From: Bacteroidales bacterium
Lineage (GTDB): Bacteria; Bacteroidota; Bacteroidia; Bacteroidales; ML635J-15
DNA length: 57,581 nucleotides
Assembly: GCA_016937855.1 (NCBI GenBank)
Contig: JAFGVU010000170.1
Location: 1 to 57,581, forward strand
Direction of reading: 5' to 3'
Shown: positions 35,092 to 44,804 of the stretch, piece after piece
Numbering within the stretch: position 1 is the first letter of the stretch
Layout of the letters: every line of letters starts with the position of its first letter
The notes under the pieces: generated by a model
The model's database searches: none
What the model was told of the DNA's origin: nothing
The model's input: the letters and a program-made list of their open reading frames with translations, nothing else
Program-made: the position numbers and the translations under genes

Positions 35092-36354
35092 ATGAGAAAC
35101 ACTTCCAAATTACTTATTCCTTTTATTTTGATGCTAATTTCTACCGGTATCATTTTAAATTCTTGCCAAAATGAAGAATCTCCAATTGGCTTAGGAATTA
35201 TTCCGGGTTCAGACCAAATGGAACTATTTTGTGACACATTTAACGTTAGAGCATATACTGTAAGTGACCTTAATATTGCTACCGATGAAAGAAGTTTGGC
35301 AACGCTTGGCTCTTATGTTGACCCTGTTTTTGGATTTTCGAAAGCCAGCTTTATTTTTCAAACAAGAATATCTTCAAACAATGTTGACTTCTCAGATGTT
35401 GTAAAATTAAACTCTCTGGAATTACACCTCAAATATAACTTTCATTACGGAGACATTGAAACGGCACAAACCCTAAACATATACAGATTGTTAAATGATG
35501 TTTACATCGATTCGGTTTATTATGCTTCGTACAAACCTGAGCTTTCAGATTTAGAGTTATTATCGACAATATCGCTTGATGTTCCAATGGAAGATAGTCT
35601 TCTAAAAATCACTCTTCCCATTGAATTAGCTCAAGAGTTTATCGATGCAGACTCAATAAATTTTACTGACAACGATGCATTTATTCAATATTTTAAAGGT
35701 TTTTATTTAACTACCGAAAACCTTGCTGCTGATGGCTGCATTTATAGTTTTGACTTATATGATTCGGACTCTAGAATGATGCTATACTTTAACGACTCTT
35801 TAGATTATGAGTTTTATATTAATACCAAGTCTGCTGCATTTAATATGTTTGAGCACGACTATTCGTTAGCCTCTGCCGATATTCAAACAACTGTTTCTGA
35901 CTCAACTGGAATATATGATTATTGTTACGTTCAAAGTTTAGGAGGATTAAAAACTAAATTATTTTTCCCTTATATCGACACACTACTTAACAGTAATAAC
36001 ATTGCAATAAACAAGGCACAGCTGACTATAAGCATCGAAGACAATTACAATGAGCAGGTTTATGTAGCTCCACCCAAAATGACTTTGGTTGCAGTACTCG
36101 AAAACGGCAAATATGACTTTTTAACCGATTATAAAGTTAACAGCACAAAATTTGGAGGTGATATGGATTCAGATTATCATACCTATACATTTAATATTCC
36201 TTTTCATATTCAGGAACTTGTTAATGGAAACACTGACTACGGTTTGTATTTATTTGCAACCGAGAATAGAACAAAACCATATAGAGTCATACTGAATAAT
36301 AAAGAGGGAGAAGAAAGTGCAATAAAATTAGAGATTTATTATTCGAAATACTAA
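35092..36354 (+). CDS. DUF4270 lipoprotein
   Basis: At 420 residues it has a lipoprotein signal (ILNSC, Cys23) and the DUF4270 start EESPIGLGIIPGSDQMELFCDTF, then SYVDPVFGFSKASFIFQ. DUF4270 proteins are beta-rich, Bacteroidota-specific outer-membrane or periplasmic lipoproteins of unknown function. It sits between the short glycogen-synthase-like gene and glmS, likely in one operon. Confidence 0.88.
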   Translation: MRNTSKLLIPFILMLISTGIILNSCQNEESPIGLGIIPGSDQMELFCDTFNVRAYTVSDLNIATDERSLATLGSYVDPVFGFSKASFIFQTRISSNNVDFSDVVKLNSLELHLKYNFHYGDIETAQTLNIYRLLNDVYIDSVYYASYKPELSDLELLSTISLDVPMEDSLLKITLPIELAQEFIDADSINFTDNDAFIQYFKGFYLTTENLAADGCIYSFDLYDSDSRMMLYFNDSLDYEFYINTKSAAFNMFEHDYSLASADIQTTVSDSTGIYDYCYVQSLGGLKTKLFFPYIDTLLNSNNIAINKAQLTISIEDNYNEQVYVAPPKMTLVAVLENGKYDFLTDYKVNSTKFGGDMDSDYHTYTFNIPFHIQELVNGNTDYGLYLFATENRTKPYRVILNNKEGEESAIKLEIYYSKY

Positions 36355-36369
36355 ACTAACGAACAAACT

Positions 36370-38220
36370 ATGTGCGGAATTGTAGGATATATTGGACACA
36401 GACAAGCTTACGACATATTAATTAAAGGTCTAAAAAGATTAGAATATCGTGGATATGACTCAGCAGGAATAGCATTAAGCGATTCTGATTATCGTGTATA
36501 TAAGTGTAAAGGTAAAGTTAGCGACCTTGAGGCGCAAACAAAAGACCAAAATATAAATGGCAAGATTGGTATGGGGCACACACGTTGGGCAACTCATGGA
36601 GAACCAAACGACAGCAATGCACATCCTCACAAATCGATGAACGGCAAATTTGTGATTATACATAATGGTATAATTGAAAACTATGGCAAACTTAAGCAGG
36701 GTCTCGAAAAAGAAGGTTATACATTTTATAGTGAAACAGACACCGAAGTACTTGCTAATCTGATTGAGTTTTATTACATAAACAACAGAAAAAATGGCAA
36801 CTCTTTTACGCCTGAAGATGCAGTAAGAGCAGCTTTAAACATGGTCGAAGGGGCTTACGGCTTAGTAATTCTTTGCGAAGACAATCCCGGACAAATGATT
36901 GCTGCCAGAAAAGGCAGTCCTCTTGTTATTGGAATTGGAAAAGATGAATACTTTATTGCTTCTGATGCCACTCCTATTGTTGAATATACAAATTCGGTTA
37001 TTTATCTAAACGATGATGATATTGCAGTAATCGATGACAAAGGTCTTAGCTTAAAGAATCTTAAAAACATTCCACAAAAACCGGCAATTCACAAAATAGA
37101 TCTAGAGTTAAGCGAAATTGAGAAAAATGGTTTTGAGCACTATATGCTTAAAGAAATATACGAACAACCGAGAGCCATTAGAGACACATACCGGGGTAGA
37201 TTAAATTTTGAATCAAAGTTTTTGCGACTTGGAGGCTTACACAATGTTTTTAAACAATTGACTGAGGCTAACAGAATAATAATTATTGCATGTGGAACAA
37301 GTTGGCACGCAGGTATTGTAGGTGAGTATTTATTTGAGGAATTTACCAGAATCCCAACCGAAGTTGAATATGCTTCAGAATTTAGATATCGAAATCCAGT
37401 TATAAACAAGGGAGATTTAGTAATCGCAATTAGCCAGAGTGGTGAAACTGCCGACACACTTGCTGCTATTCAGCTGGCAAAAAAAGCCGGTGCAATTGTA
37501 ATTGGTGTCTGCAACGTAGTTGGGTCAAGTATTCCACGCGAAACATCAGCAGGAGTTTTCACTCATGCAGGTCCAGAAATTGGAGTTGCATCGACAAAAG
37601 CTTTTACTGCGCAAGTAACTGTTCTTACAATGATGGCAATGGCAATTGGACAGGCAAACAAAGGGCTAACCAATCAAGAGTTTACCGATTTAATTGATGA
37701 GCTTTATGTTATACCAGATAAAATTGAAAAGATACTTGAAAAGTCTGAAAAAATCAAAGAAATTGCATTAAAAATAGCAGATTCTACGAACAGCTTATAT
37801 TTAGGACGTGGATATCTTTTCCCTGTCGCATTAGAAGGAGCTTTAAAACTAAAAGAAATATCCTATATACATGCGGAAGGTTATCCGGCAGCAGAAATGA
37901 AACATGGTCCGATTGCACTTATCGACGAAAAAATGCCGGTAATTGTTTTAGCAACAAAAGACCATTCATACGACAAAATAGTCTCTAACATACAAGAGGT
38001 TAAAGCTCGTAAAGGAGTTATAATAGCAATTGTTACCGAAGGTGATACAACTATCAAAGAAATGGCAGACTATGTAATCGAAGTCCCTCATTCGGATTTC
38101 GCTCTTGCTCCGCTATTAACAGTAATTCCATTACAATTATTATCATATTTTATTGCAGTGGAAAGAGGATGTAATGTCGATCAACCAAGAAATCTTGCAA
38201 AATCGGTTACAGTTGAATAA
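36370..38220 (+). CDS. glmS: Glutamine-fructose-6-phosphate aminotransferase (isomerizing)
   Basis: This 616-residue protein has the nucleophile Cys directly after Met (MCGIVGYIGH), the glutaminase domain motifs RLEYRGYDSAGIAL and GHTRWATHGEPNDSNAHPH, two SIS domains (ACGTSWHAG ... SQSGETADTLAA and EGYPAAEMKHGPIALI) and the C-terminal LAKSVTVE. It makes glucosamine-6-P for peptidoglycan and LPS. It is 15 bp after DUF4270. Confidence 0.98.
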   Translation: MCGIVGYIGHRQAYDILIKGLKRLEYRGYDSAGIALSDSDYRVYKCKGKVSDLEAQTKDQNINGKIGMGHTRWATHGEPNDSNAHPHKSMNGKFVIIHNGIIENYGKLKQGLEKEGYTFYSETDTEVLANLIEFYYINNRKNGNSFTPEDAVRAALNMVEGAYGLVILCEDNPGQMIAARKGSPLVIGIGKDEYFIASDATPIVEYTNSVIYLNDDDIAVIDDKGLSLKNLKNIPQKPAIHKIDLELSEIEKNGFEHYMLKEIYEQPRAIRDTYRGRLNFESKFLRLGGLHNVFKQLTEANRIIIIACGTSWHAGIVGEYLFEEFTRIPTEVEYASEFRYRNPVINKGDLVIAISQSGETADTLAAIQLAKKAGAIVIGVCNVVGSSIPRETSAGVFTHAGPEIGVASTKAFTAQVTVLTMMAMAIGQANKGLTNQEFTDLIDELYVIPDKIEKILEKSEKIKEIALKIADSTNSLYLGRGYLFPVALEGALKLKEISYIHAEGYPAAEMKHGPIALIDEKMPVIVLATKDHSYDKIVSNIQEVKARKGVIIAIVTEGDTTIKEMADYVIEVPHSDFALAPLLTVIPLQLLSYFIAVERGCNVDQPRNLAKSVTVE

Positions 38221-38247
38221 TTTTACAATAATTTATAATAAAATAAG

Positions 38248-38255
38248 TATTTTTG
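38248..38255 (+). promoter_or_regulatory. TAnnTTTG -7 box upstream of porW
   Basis: TATTTTTG lies 27 bp before the preferred TTG start codon. It explains why the open frame reaches upstream to a TTG at 38253, which falls inside this box. No spaced TTTG -33 box is evident. Confidence 0.45.
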
Positions 38256-38282
38256 AGTTATCAATTCTATAAAGAAAACGGT

Positions 38283-41006
38283 TTGAAAAGAAAATATTTA
38301 ATATCGCTTTCAGTAATAAGTTTATTATTATTGTTTAACTCATGCTCTACCGAGAAAAACACAAGCATGAGCAGGATGTATCACAATACAACTCTTAAAT
38401 ACAATATCTTTTTTAATGGTAACGAAGCCTACAAAAGAGGTATTAATCGTATAAATTCGCAAAACACCGACAATTACAACGAAACTTTAACTGTTTTTGT
38501 TGACAGCAAAGAGGAATTAGCCGGTTCGGGTGGTGGAGATATGGATAAAGCACTTCAAAAATCGGCAAAGGGAATTAAAATACACTCTATCACAAAAAAA
38601 CCGGAAGTAAAAAAAGCAGGAAGTATGTCGAAAAAAGAAAAAGAGTTTTTCGACAAAAAGGAATTTAACAAATGGATAGACGATTGTTATCTCTTAATGG
38701 GTAAATCATACTTTATTAAACGCGAATATATTGATGCCAGGCAAACATTTGACTATATTGTAAGACAATTCCCGGACGAAGACACCCGACATATTGCGAA
38801 TTTATATCTTGTTAGAACCTACAGTGAGCAAGGAAATTTTAAAGCAGCTAAAGAGACACTCGATTTTATCGAAGCCGAAAAAGAGCTCCCAAAAGAATTA
38901 GATGGATATTTTTCTGCAATTTATGCCGATTTTTACCTCAAGCAAAAAGATTTCGAAGCAGCAATTCCAAAACTACAACGTGCGGTAAAAAACACAAAAA
39001 AGAAAAAAGAAAGAATCAGATACATTTACATTCTTGCTCAAATTTACGAAAAACTAGACAATCTTTCCAAAGCATCAGAATTGTATGGTGAAGTTGCAAA
39101 AAAGAACTCATCCTACGAAATGGAGTTTAATGCAAAAATTAATATGGCAAAATGCTTTGTAGGACAAGGAAAAAGCAATAAAGATATTATGAAAACCCTA
39201 AAAAAAATGCTTAGGGATGATAAAAATATTGAATACCTCGATCAAGTTTACTATGCAATTGCTGAAATAGAATTTAGACAAGGTAATAAAACCGAAGCAA
39301 TACAAAATTACAAATTATCGTCCGAAAAAAGTGTCTCCAACGATTTTCAAAAAGCCCTTTCTTGTTTAAAACTTGGAGAAATCTATTTCTCGAAATTAGA
39401 TTACAATAATGCCCAGATTTATTACGACACCTGTATGGCATTTTTACCTGCTACGTATGATAATTATGCGGAAATCAGAACTAACTCACAAAATCTTACC
39501 GAATTAGTAAGGTTTACAAGTACAGTTGAGTTTGAAGACAGTGTTCAGGTTTTAGCAAAAATGAGTGAAAAAGACAGGAATAAAATTATAGATAAAATTA
39601 TAGCAGATCTAATTGAACAAGAAAGAATTGAGAGAGAACTTGAGCAACAAGCAAACATTAATTCTATGCTTTTTGACCAACAACGAGGCAATTCTATGAA
39701 TAACGTAAATGCTCCATCGGGCGGAAAATGGTATTTTTATAACCCATCGCAGTTAAGTTTTGGTAAAAATGAATTTAATAAAAAATGGGGACAACGTAAG
39801 AACGAAGATCATTGGCGAAGAAAAAACAAATCTACAGCCGATTTCAATGATGAAGATATCGCTGCAACAGAAGACAGTGCTACTGGTCCACAACAAAATC
39901 GAATTACAAACACAAAAGACAGAGCATACTATTTACAAGACATTCCATTGTCAGATTCGGCACTTATTGCATCAGATGAACGCATTATTACCGCACTGTT
40001 TAATGTAGGTAGAATTTATAAAGAGAAATTCTCTGACTATGGCAAAGCTATTGATGCTTATGAAGAACTCAACAAAAGATTCCCAAATAACGAATATCTT
40101 TTGCTATCATATTACAATTTATATTTGCTAAATAAAATCACAGGAAATGATGCCGAGATGAACAAGTACAAAAACTTAGTTATCTCAAAATATCCCGACA
40201 CAAATTATGCGAAACTACTTCAAAACCCCAATTATATAAAAGATTTAGAACAAAAACGCAGAGAGGACATACAACTATACATCGAAACTTACGACAGTTA
40301 TATGAATGCAGATTGCAACACAGTTAATGCTAAGTGCAATAGTTTTATCCAGAATAACCCCAACAGTGACTTAGTTGCAAATTTCGAGTTCTTTAAAACT
40401 CTTTGCGTAGGAAGATCTGGAGATACTGTTGTCTTTAAATCAGCATTGGTGAATTATATACAAAAATACCCTGATCATGAATTAGCCACTGCTGCTGAAA
40501 ACATCTTAGCTTATTTTGGAACAACCAATGTACAAGCTCTTATTGCAGACTTACAGAAAAGACCCGATCCAATAAAACAACAAACAAATACAACAGTCAA
40601 AGACAGTAGTGGAAATGTTACTAATGTTCCTGACAATAAAGAAATTTTCGAATTTGACGAAAACGAAACTCACTATTATACAATATATGTTAAAAACGAA
40701 GATGTTGACATTAAACGTTTAAGTTTTGAAATAAGAAACTTTAACATTTTTAACTTTAGTACCAAAACATTTAATGTTACCAACATGACTTTAGATGGCA
40801 CTTATGAGTTAATTACTGTTAAGCCATTTAAGAACAAGACTCAGTCAATCAATTACTCAAAACTTATTGCAAATAGTGATGATGTGTTTAATAAACTTGT
40901 TGGCGTCGAGCACAAAATATTTGTAATTTCTGAGACAAATCTTGGTAAATTACGCAAGAGTAAGGATATAAACCAATATCTAGATTTCTATAATCAGAAT
41001 TACTAG
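38283..41006 (+). CDS. porW: T9SS periplasmic TPR lipoprotein PorW/SprE
   Basis: The preferred start is TTG at 38283, giving 907 residues with a lipoprotein signal (KRKYLISLSVISLLLLFNSC, Cys21). The upstream TTG falls within a promoter box. The diagnostic start of the mature part is CSTEKNTSMSRMYHNTTLKYNIFFNGNEAYKRG, followed by many tetratricopeptide repeats (about 130-430 and 560-700) and a linker rich in Gln and Asn. PorW bridges the outer-membrane SprA channel and the PorK/N ring. It is followed 41 bp later by porX. Confidence 0.9.
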   Translation: MKRKYLISLSVISLLLLFNSCSTEKNTSMSRMYHNTTLKYNIFFNGNEAYKRGINRINSQNTDNYNETLTVFVDSKEELAGSGGGDMDKALQKSAKGIKIHSITKKPEVKKAGSMSKKEKEFFDKKEFNKWIDDCYLLMGKSYFIKREYIDARQTFDYIVRQFPDEDTRHIANLYLVRTYSEQGNFKAAKETLDFIEAEKELPKELDGYFSAIYADFYLKQKDFEAAIPKLQRAVKNTKKKKERIRYIYILAQIYEKLDNLSKASELYGEVAKKNSSYEMEFNAKINMAKCFVGQGKSNKDIMKTLKKMLRDDKNIEYLDQVYYAIAEIEFRQGNKTEAIQNYKLSSEKSVSNDFQKALSCLKLGEIYFSKLDYNNAQIYYDTCMAFLPATYDNYAEIRTNSQNLTELVRFTSTVEFEDSVQVLAKMSEKDRNKIIDKIIADLIEQERIERELEQQANINSMLFDQQRGNSMNNVNAPSGGKWYFYNPSQLSFGKNEFNKKWGQRKNEDHWRRKNKSTADFNDEDIAATEDSATGPQQNRITNTKDRAYYLQDIPLSDSALIASDERIITALFNVGRIYKEKFSDYGKAIDAYEELNKRFPNNEYLLLSYYNLYLLNKITGNDAEMNKYKNLVISKYPDTNYAKLLQNPNYIKDLEQKRREDIQLYIETYDSYMNADCNTVNAKCNSFIQNNPNSDLVANFEFFKTLCVGRSGDTVVFKSALVNYIQKYPDHELATAAENILAYFGTTNVQALIADLQKRPDPIKQQTNTTVKDSSGNVTNVPDNKEIFEFDENETHYYTIYVKNEDVDIKRLSFEIRNFNIFNFSTKTFNVTNMTLDGTYELITVKPFKNKTQSINYSKLIANSDDVFNKLVGVEHKIFVISETNLGKLRKSKDINQYLDFYNQNY

Positions 41007-41047
41007 AAGGCACTATCCACCTTATTTAACAATAAAATACACTCCCT

Positions 41048-42601
41048 ATGAAACAGATTAGAATTCTATGGACTGACGATGAAATAGACTTATTAAAACC
41101 CCATATCATTTTTCTGGAGAAAAAGGGATATTACATAGATACCGCGACCAATGGAAGCGACGCATTAGAGCTAGTAAAAGAAAGCAACTACGACATCATT
41201 TTTCTTGACGAAAACATGCCAGGCTTAAGTGGTTTAGAAACTTTGAGCAGAATAAAATCCATAAAACCCCTCATCCCAATCATTATGATCACAAAAAGTG
41301 AGGAAGAAAACATTATGGACGAAGCTATCGGATCAAAGATTAACGACTATTTAATAAAACCGGTTAATCCAAATCAAATTCTACTTGCAATAAAAAAGAA
41401 CATAGATAAAGAAAGGCTGATAACCCAAAAGACGACATCGGCATACCAATCAGAATTTTCGCGATTAGGAATGGAAATAAACGATAGCCTTAGTCACGAA
41501 GATTGGATGGAGGTTTATAAAAAACTCACATACTGGGAACTTGAACTATCTAACTCTCAAGACAGTACCATGGACGAAGTCCTAAGAATGCAACTAAACG
41601 AAGCCAACAGCAGTTTTGCTAAGTTTATTAAACGAAATTACACCGATTGGTTCGATCCTAAAAATAATGAAAAACCACTTTTATCACCAAGCCTATTAAA
41701 AGAAACCGTTTTCCCTCTGCTAAAAGAAAATAAAAAAGTTGTATTTTTATTAATGGACAATCTCAGATTTGACCAATGGAAAAGTCTGGAACCACTTTTA
41801 TCTCAATTTTACAAACTCGAGAAAGAAAGCCTATACTACTCTATTTTACCAACATCAACACAATACTCCCGAAACTCAATTTTTTCGGGTTTGATGCCTT
41901 CGGAGATAAATAGACTATACCCGGAGTTATGGAAAAATGATGATGAAGAAGGCGGTAAAAACCTATACGAAGAAGATATGCTAAAGTCATATCTCCACAG
42001 ATACAATATAAACTCGAGCATGTATTTCGAAAAAGTTACTGACATTAAATATTGTAAGAGAATTGCTGATAATGCAAACAGTATATTAAACAATCAATTT
42101 GTTACTATAGTGGTCAATTTTGTTGATGCTCTTTCGCATGCCCGAACCGATCAAAAAATGATACGAGAACTTGCTAACACGACCTCGGCATATAGAGCAA
42201 TAACAAAATCGTGGTTTGAATTTTCCCCGTTATTCGAAATGCTAAAAGTATTTGCAGAAAAAGACATACATCTTGTGATCTCAACCGACCATGGAAGCAT
42301 TCAGGTTAGCGATCCAATAAAAATTATTGGAGACAGAGCAACCACAACAAACCTTAGATACAAACAAGGCAAAAGCTTAAATTACAACAAAAAAGAGGTT
42401 ATAGAAATACTTAATCCAATGGATGCATATCTCCCGAAAACAAATATTTCATCAACATACGTTTTTGCTCATGGCACCGATTTCTTTGCTTATCCAAACA
42501 ATTATAATCATTATGTAAAATATTATAAGGATACTTTTCAGCACGGTGGTGTATCTCTACAAGAAATGATAATTCCATTAATTCATCTCAAGTCTAAATA
42601 A
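41048..42601 (+). CDS. porX: T9SS response regulator PorX (receiver + PglZ/alkaline-phosphatase-like)
   Basis: At 517 residues it has a receiver domain (1-120) with the acidic pair D10-D11, phospho-acceptor Asp54 in FLDENMPG and a conserved Thr/Lys (MITKS). The PglZ domain (about 200-500) shows FLLMDNLRFDQWK, PTSTQYSRNSIFSG and STDHGSIQV, the metal-ligand pattern of the alkaline phosphatase superfamily. In P. gingivalis PorX with the kinase PorY and SigP regulates T9SS genes. It overlaps tsaE by one base (TAATG). Confidence 0.94.
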   Translation: MKQIRILWTDDEIDLLKPHIIFLEKKGYYIDTATNGSDALELVKESNYDIIFLDENMPGLSGLETLSRIKSIKPLIPIIMITKSEEENIMDEAIGSKINDYLIKPVNPNQILLAIKKNIDKERLITQKTTSAYQSEFSRLGMEINDSLSHEDWMEVYKKLTYWELELSNSQDSTMDEVLRMQLNEANSSFAKFIKRNYTDWFDPKNNEKPLLSPSLLKETVFPLLKENKKVVFLLMDNLRFDQWKSLEPLLSQFYKLEKESLYYSILPTSTQYSRNSIFSGLMPSEINRLYPELWKNDDEEGGKNLYEEDMLKSYLHRYNINSSMYFEKVTDIKYCKRIADNANSILNNQFVTIVVNFVDALSHARTDQKMIRELANTTSAYRAITKSWFEFSPLFEMLKVFAEKDIHLVISTDHGSIQVSDPIKIIGDRATTTNLRYKQGKSLNYNKKEVIEILNPMDAYLPKTNISSTYVFAHGTDFFAYPNNYNHYVKYYKDTFQHGGVSLQEMIIPLIHLKSK

Positions 42602-43014
42602 TGGCAAAAATTACAATCGAAAATATCAACCAAATCAACAGAGCTGCAAAAGAGTTTATTAATCTAACTGCCAATGATAAAATTTTCTTATTCAAGGGCG
42701 AAATGGGATCCGGAAAAACAACTTTTATTAAAGCGATATGCAGCGAACTTGGTGTAAGCCAAGAGGTTACAAGCCCAACATTTGCGATAGTCAATGAATA
42801 CGAAACTTCAAGAGGACAGCAGATATATCATTTCGATTTATATAGAATTGATAAAATTGAGGAACTGTTAGATATTGGTTTCGAAGAATACTTAAACTCA
42901 GATGCACTTATTTTTATTGAATGGCCAGAATTAGCAGAAAACATTATTCATGAACCGACCCTTACTGTAAACATAATAATTGCCGAATCCGGAAAAAGAG
43001 AGATTTCTTTTTAA
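42601..43014 (+). CDS. tsaE: tRNA threonylcarbamoyladenosine ATPase TsaE
   Basis: The 137 residues match TsaE length. Walker A is GEMGSGKTTFIKAI, then SPTFAIVNEY, IYHFDLYRI and FIEWPELAENII (typical of TsaE). It supports t6A37 synthesis with TsaB/TsaD. It is translationally coupled to porX, a pairing often seen in this phylum. Confidence 0.96.
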   Translation: MAKITIENINQINRAAKEFINLTANDKIFLFKGEMGSGKTTFIKAICSELGVSQEVTSPTFAIVNEYETSRGQQIYHFDLYRIDKIEELLDIGFEEYLNSDALIFIEWPELAENIIHEPTLTVNIIIAESGKREISF

Positions 43015-43076
43015 TCTGATAAATACAACATAAAGTAAAATCAGTCAACAATCTTATACTTCATTAAAGTAGTTCT

Positions 43077-43282
43077 CTTTAGTACATGACAAAAAATGAA
43101 TTTTTCAAATTCATTTGGGTTGAAAATCAGACAAAGCCCTGTAAGGGCTTAATATTTGTAACCCCGGACAAAGTCCGGGGATTACAAATATCTGAAAATC
43201 TATTTTTGGCATATATCTTTGCTACAACTGAGGCACGAAAGTTTGCAAAGATTATGACAAAAAATTTTGTCATATACTAAAG
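43077..43282. repeat. 206-bp structured repeat with terminal inverted repeats and GC-rich hairpins
   Basis: The ends are inverted repeats, CTTTAGTACATGACAAAA (43077-43094) and its near-complement TTTTGTCATATACTAAAG (43265-43282), differing at one position. Inside are a hairpin AGCCCT-GTA-AGGGCT (43135-43149) and a longer stem built on TATTTGTAA plus CCCCGGAC paired with GTCCGGGG plus TTACAAATA (43154-43190), unusually GC-rich for this genome. The flanks share TAAAGTAGTT. A 64-codon open frame lies wholly inside and follows the hairpins, so it is not called a gene. This resembles a MITE or REP/RAYT-type non-autonomous element. Confidence 0.6.
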
Positions 43283-43408
43283 TAGTTATTCCAATTAAAT
43301 TATATATTCCCTAAAAAAAATACTACTAAAAACACTAGCTTTAAAATTTTTTATTTATTTTTGCTCACGATTGATAGATAATATTAAATTATTTATGACT
43401 AGAATAAA
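43283..43408. other. AT-rich spacer before the histidine kinase
   Basis: About 125 bp with no ORF. A TATTTTTGC-like sequence near 43356 (ATTTATTTTTGC) fits the TAnnTTTG -7 pattern and is a candidate promoter for the kinase gene, about 45 bp before its TTG start. Confidence 0.35.
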
Positions 43409-44674
43409 TTGAATTTTATAAAACGAATATCAGTACTACTTAACAAATTGGCCGATTTTGGAGTCGATCCAAACTTGCCGTATATGGAGTTAAGAAAAGC
43501 CAAACTCTTAAACGTTATTGTTAGCTCTATCACAGCGTTTTTAATAATTTTTATGATCATCAATTTAGTTGAAAAAAATTATGTTCTTGCAATATCAGAT
43601 GTTATACTTTTCCTTTTTGTTTCTGTTCCTTCATGGATTTTGCAATATAAAAAGAAATATAAAGCTAACACGATACTAATTACAAGTGCATTTTTATTTT
43701 ATACAACACTAATTACCATTTTGCAATATGATGTAAACAGACAAACAGAACACATCTTACCGGCAATTTCTATAATGGTAATATTCTTATTTGATGGATG
43801 GAAGAAAAACTTAATATTTTTACTATTCCCGATCTCCTTTTTTACAATAAGATTTGTGATAATGTACAGCGATTTAGGATACATCGATTTAAAGTCATTG
43901 CATCTTATGTACCTTCTTGAGTTCCTTACAGTATATGTGATAGCATCATATTTTAAGGCAGACATGATGAACTTTTACCGCAAACTGCAATTAGCAAATC
44001 AGACAAAAGACAAACTATTTAGAATAATTTCGCACGACTTAAAAAATCCATTTAGCAGTTTACTTGGCATAAGCGAGTTGCAATTAAAGTTTGTTGAACG
44101 TAATGATTTTGATAAAATAAAGTCCTCAGCTGAAATAATACATGGATCTGCAACTAAAATTTATGATTTAACACAATCACTACTTGATTGGTCGTTATCA
44201 CAATCAGAAACAATTAACATTGACATTCAGAAAGTTAATATTACATCTATCATTGCTCAAGTTTGCGACTTTTGTGAAATAACGGCGAGACCAAAAGATA
44301 TTAGAATAAGATTTATCCCTAAGCAAGAATTACAGTGGCAATGTGACTCGATTATGACACAAATTGCTGTGAGAAATATAATTATGAATGCTATAAAGTT
44401 TTCTCCAAGAAATTCAGAAATAATAGTTAGTCAGGAAATTGTCGATAATAATCTACAAATTATAGTACAAGATTTTGGAGTGGGAATCGAAAGAGATATT
44501 ATCCCAAACATCTTTAGTGAAAATTCGATATATTCTAGTTACGGAACAGAAAAAGAAAAAGGCACTGGATTGGGTCTCAAAATAAGCAAAGAGCTTATTG
44601 AGAAACAATCTGGACAAATAATACTCTCAAGTGAGTTAGGTAAAGGATCTGAATTCACAATCATTTTGCCATAA
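43409..44674 (+). CDS. Membrane-bound sensor histidine kinase
   Basis: At 421 residues it has about six membrane helices (about 30-185), then HisKA with the phospho-acceptor His in FRIISHDLKNPFSSLLG (about 208) and HATPase_c with NIIMNAIKFSP (N box), DFGVGIERD (G1) and KGTGLGLKISKEL (G2). The frame starts at TTG (43409): the only nearby upstream ATG (43395) runs into a stop, and the next in-frame ATG is Met26, inside sequence that looks family-conserved (ADFGVDPNLPYMELRKAKLL). It has no receiver domain. Its position after porX suggests it may be a partner (PorY-like), but this is unproven. Confidence 0.88.
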   Translation: MNFIKRISVLLNKLADFGVDPNLPYMELRKAKLLNVIVSSITAFLIIFMIINLVEKNYVLAISDVILFLFVSVPSWILQYKKKYKANTILITSAFLFYTTLITILQYDVNRQTEHILPAISIMVIFLFDGWKKNLIFLLFPISFFTIRFVIMYSDLGYIDLKSLHLMYLLEFLTVYVIASYFKADMMNFYRKLQLANQTKDKLFRIISHDLKNPFSSLLGISELQLKFVERNDFDKIKSSAEIIHGSATKIYDLTQSLLDWSLSQSETINIDIQKVNITSIIAQVCDFCEITARPKDIRIRFIPKQELQWQCDSIMTQIAVRNIIMNAIKFSPRNSEIIVSQEIVDNNLQIIVQDFGVGIERDIIPNIFSENSIYSSYGTEKEKGTGLGLKISKELIEKQSGQIILSSELGKGSEFTIILP

Positions 44675-44759
44675 GTTTTTTATAAAGTAATATCAAGTTT
44701 GTAAAAAACAGTTCGGGTTTATTGATTACAACATAGAACTTTAAAAAACTTTTTAGTTT

Positions 44760-44767
44760 TACTTTTG
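44760..44767 (+). promoter_or_regulatory. TAnnTTTG -7 box of the glutathione peroxidase gene
   Basis: TACTTTTG lies 37 bp before the ATG; the -33 element is not clear. Confidence 0.5.
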
Positions 44768-44804
44768 TTATAACTTACAAATTAAAAAACAAAAACCTAA
44801 AAAT

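Noticed and set aside
43135-43190. Riboswitch or attenuator upstream of the kinase
   Set aside because: The hairpins belong to a bounded repeat with its own inverted ends, and no known riboswitch core is recognisable.
43086-43280. 64-codon open frame inside the structured repeat
   Set aside because: It lies wholly within the repeat and translates through both hairpins; it is likely an accident of the repeat, not a gene.
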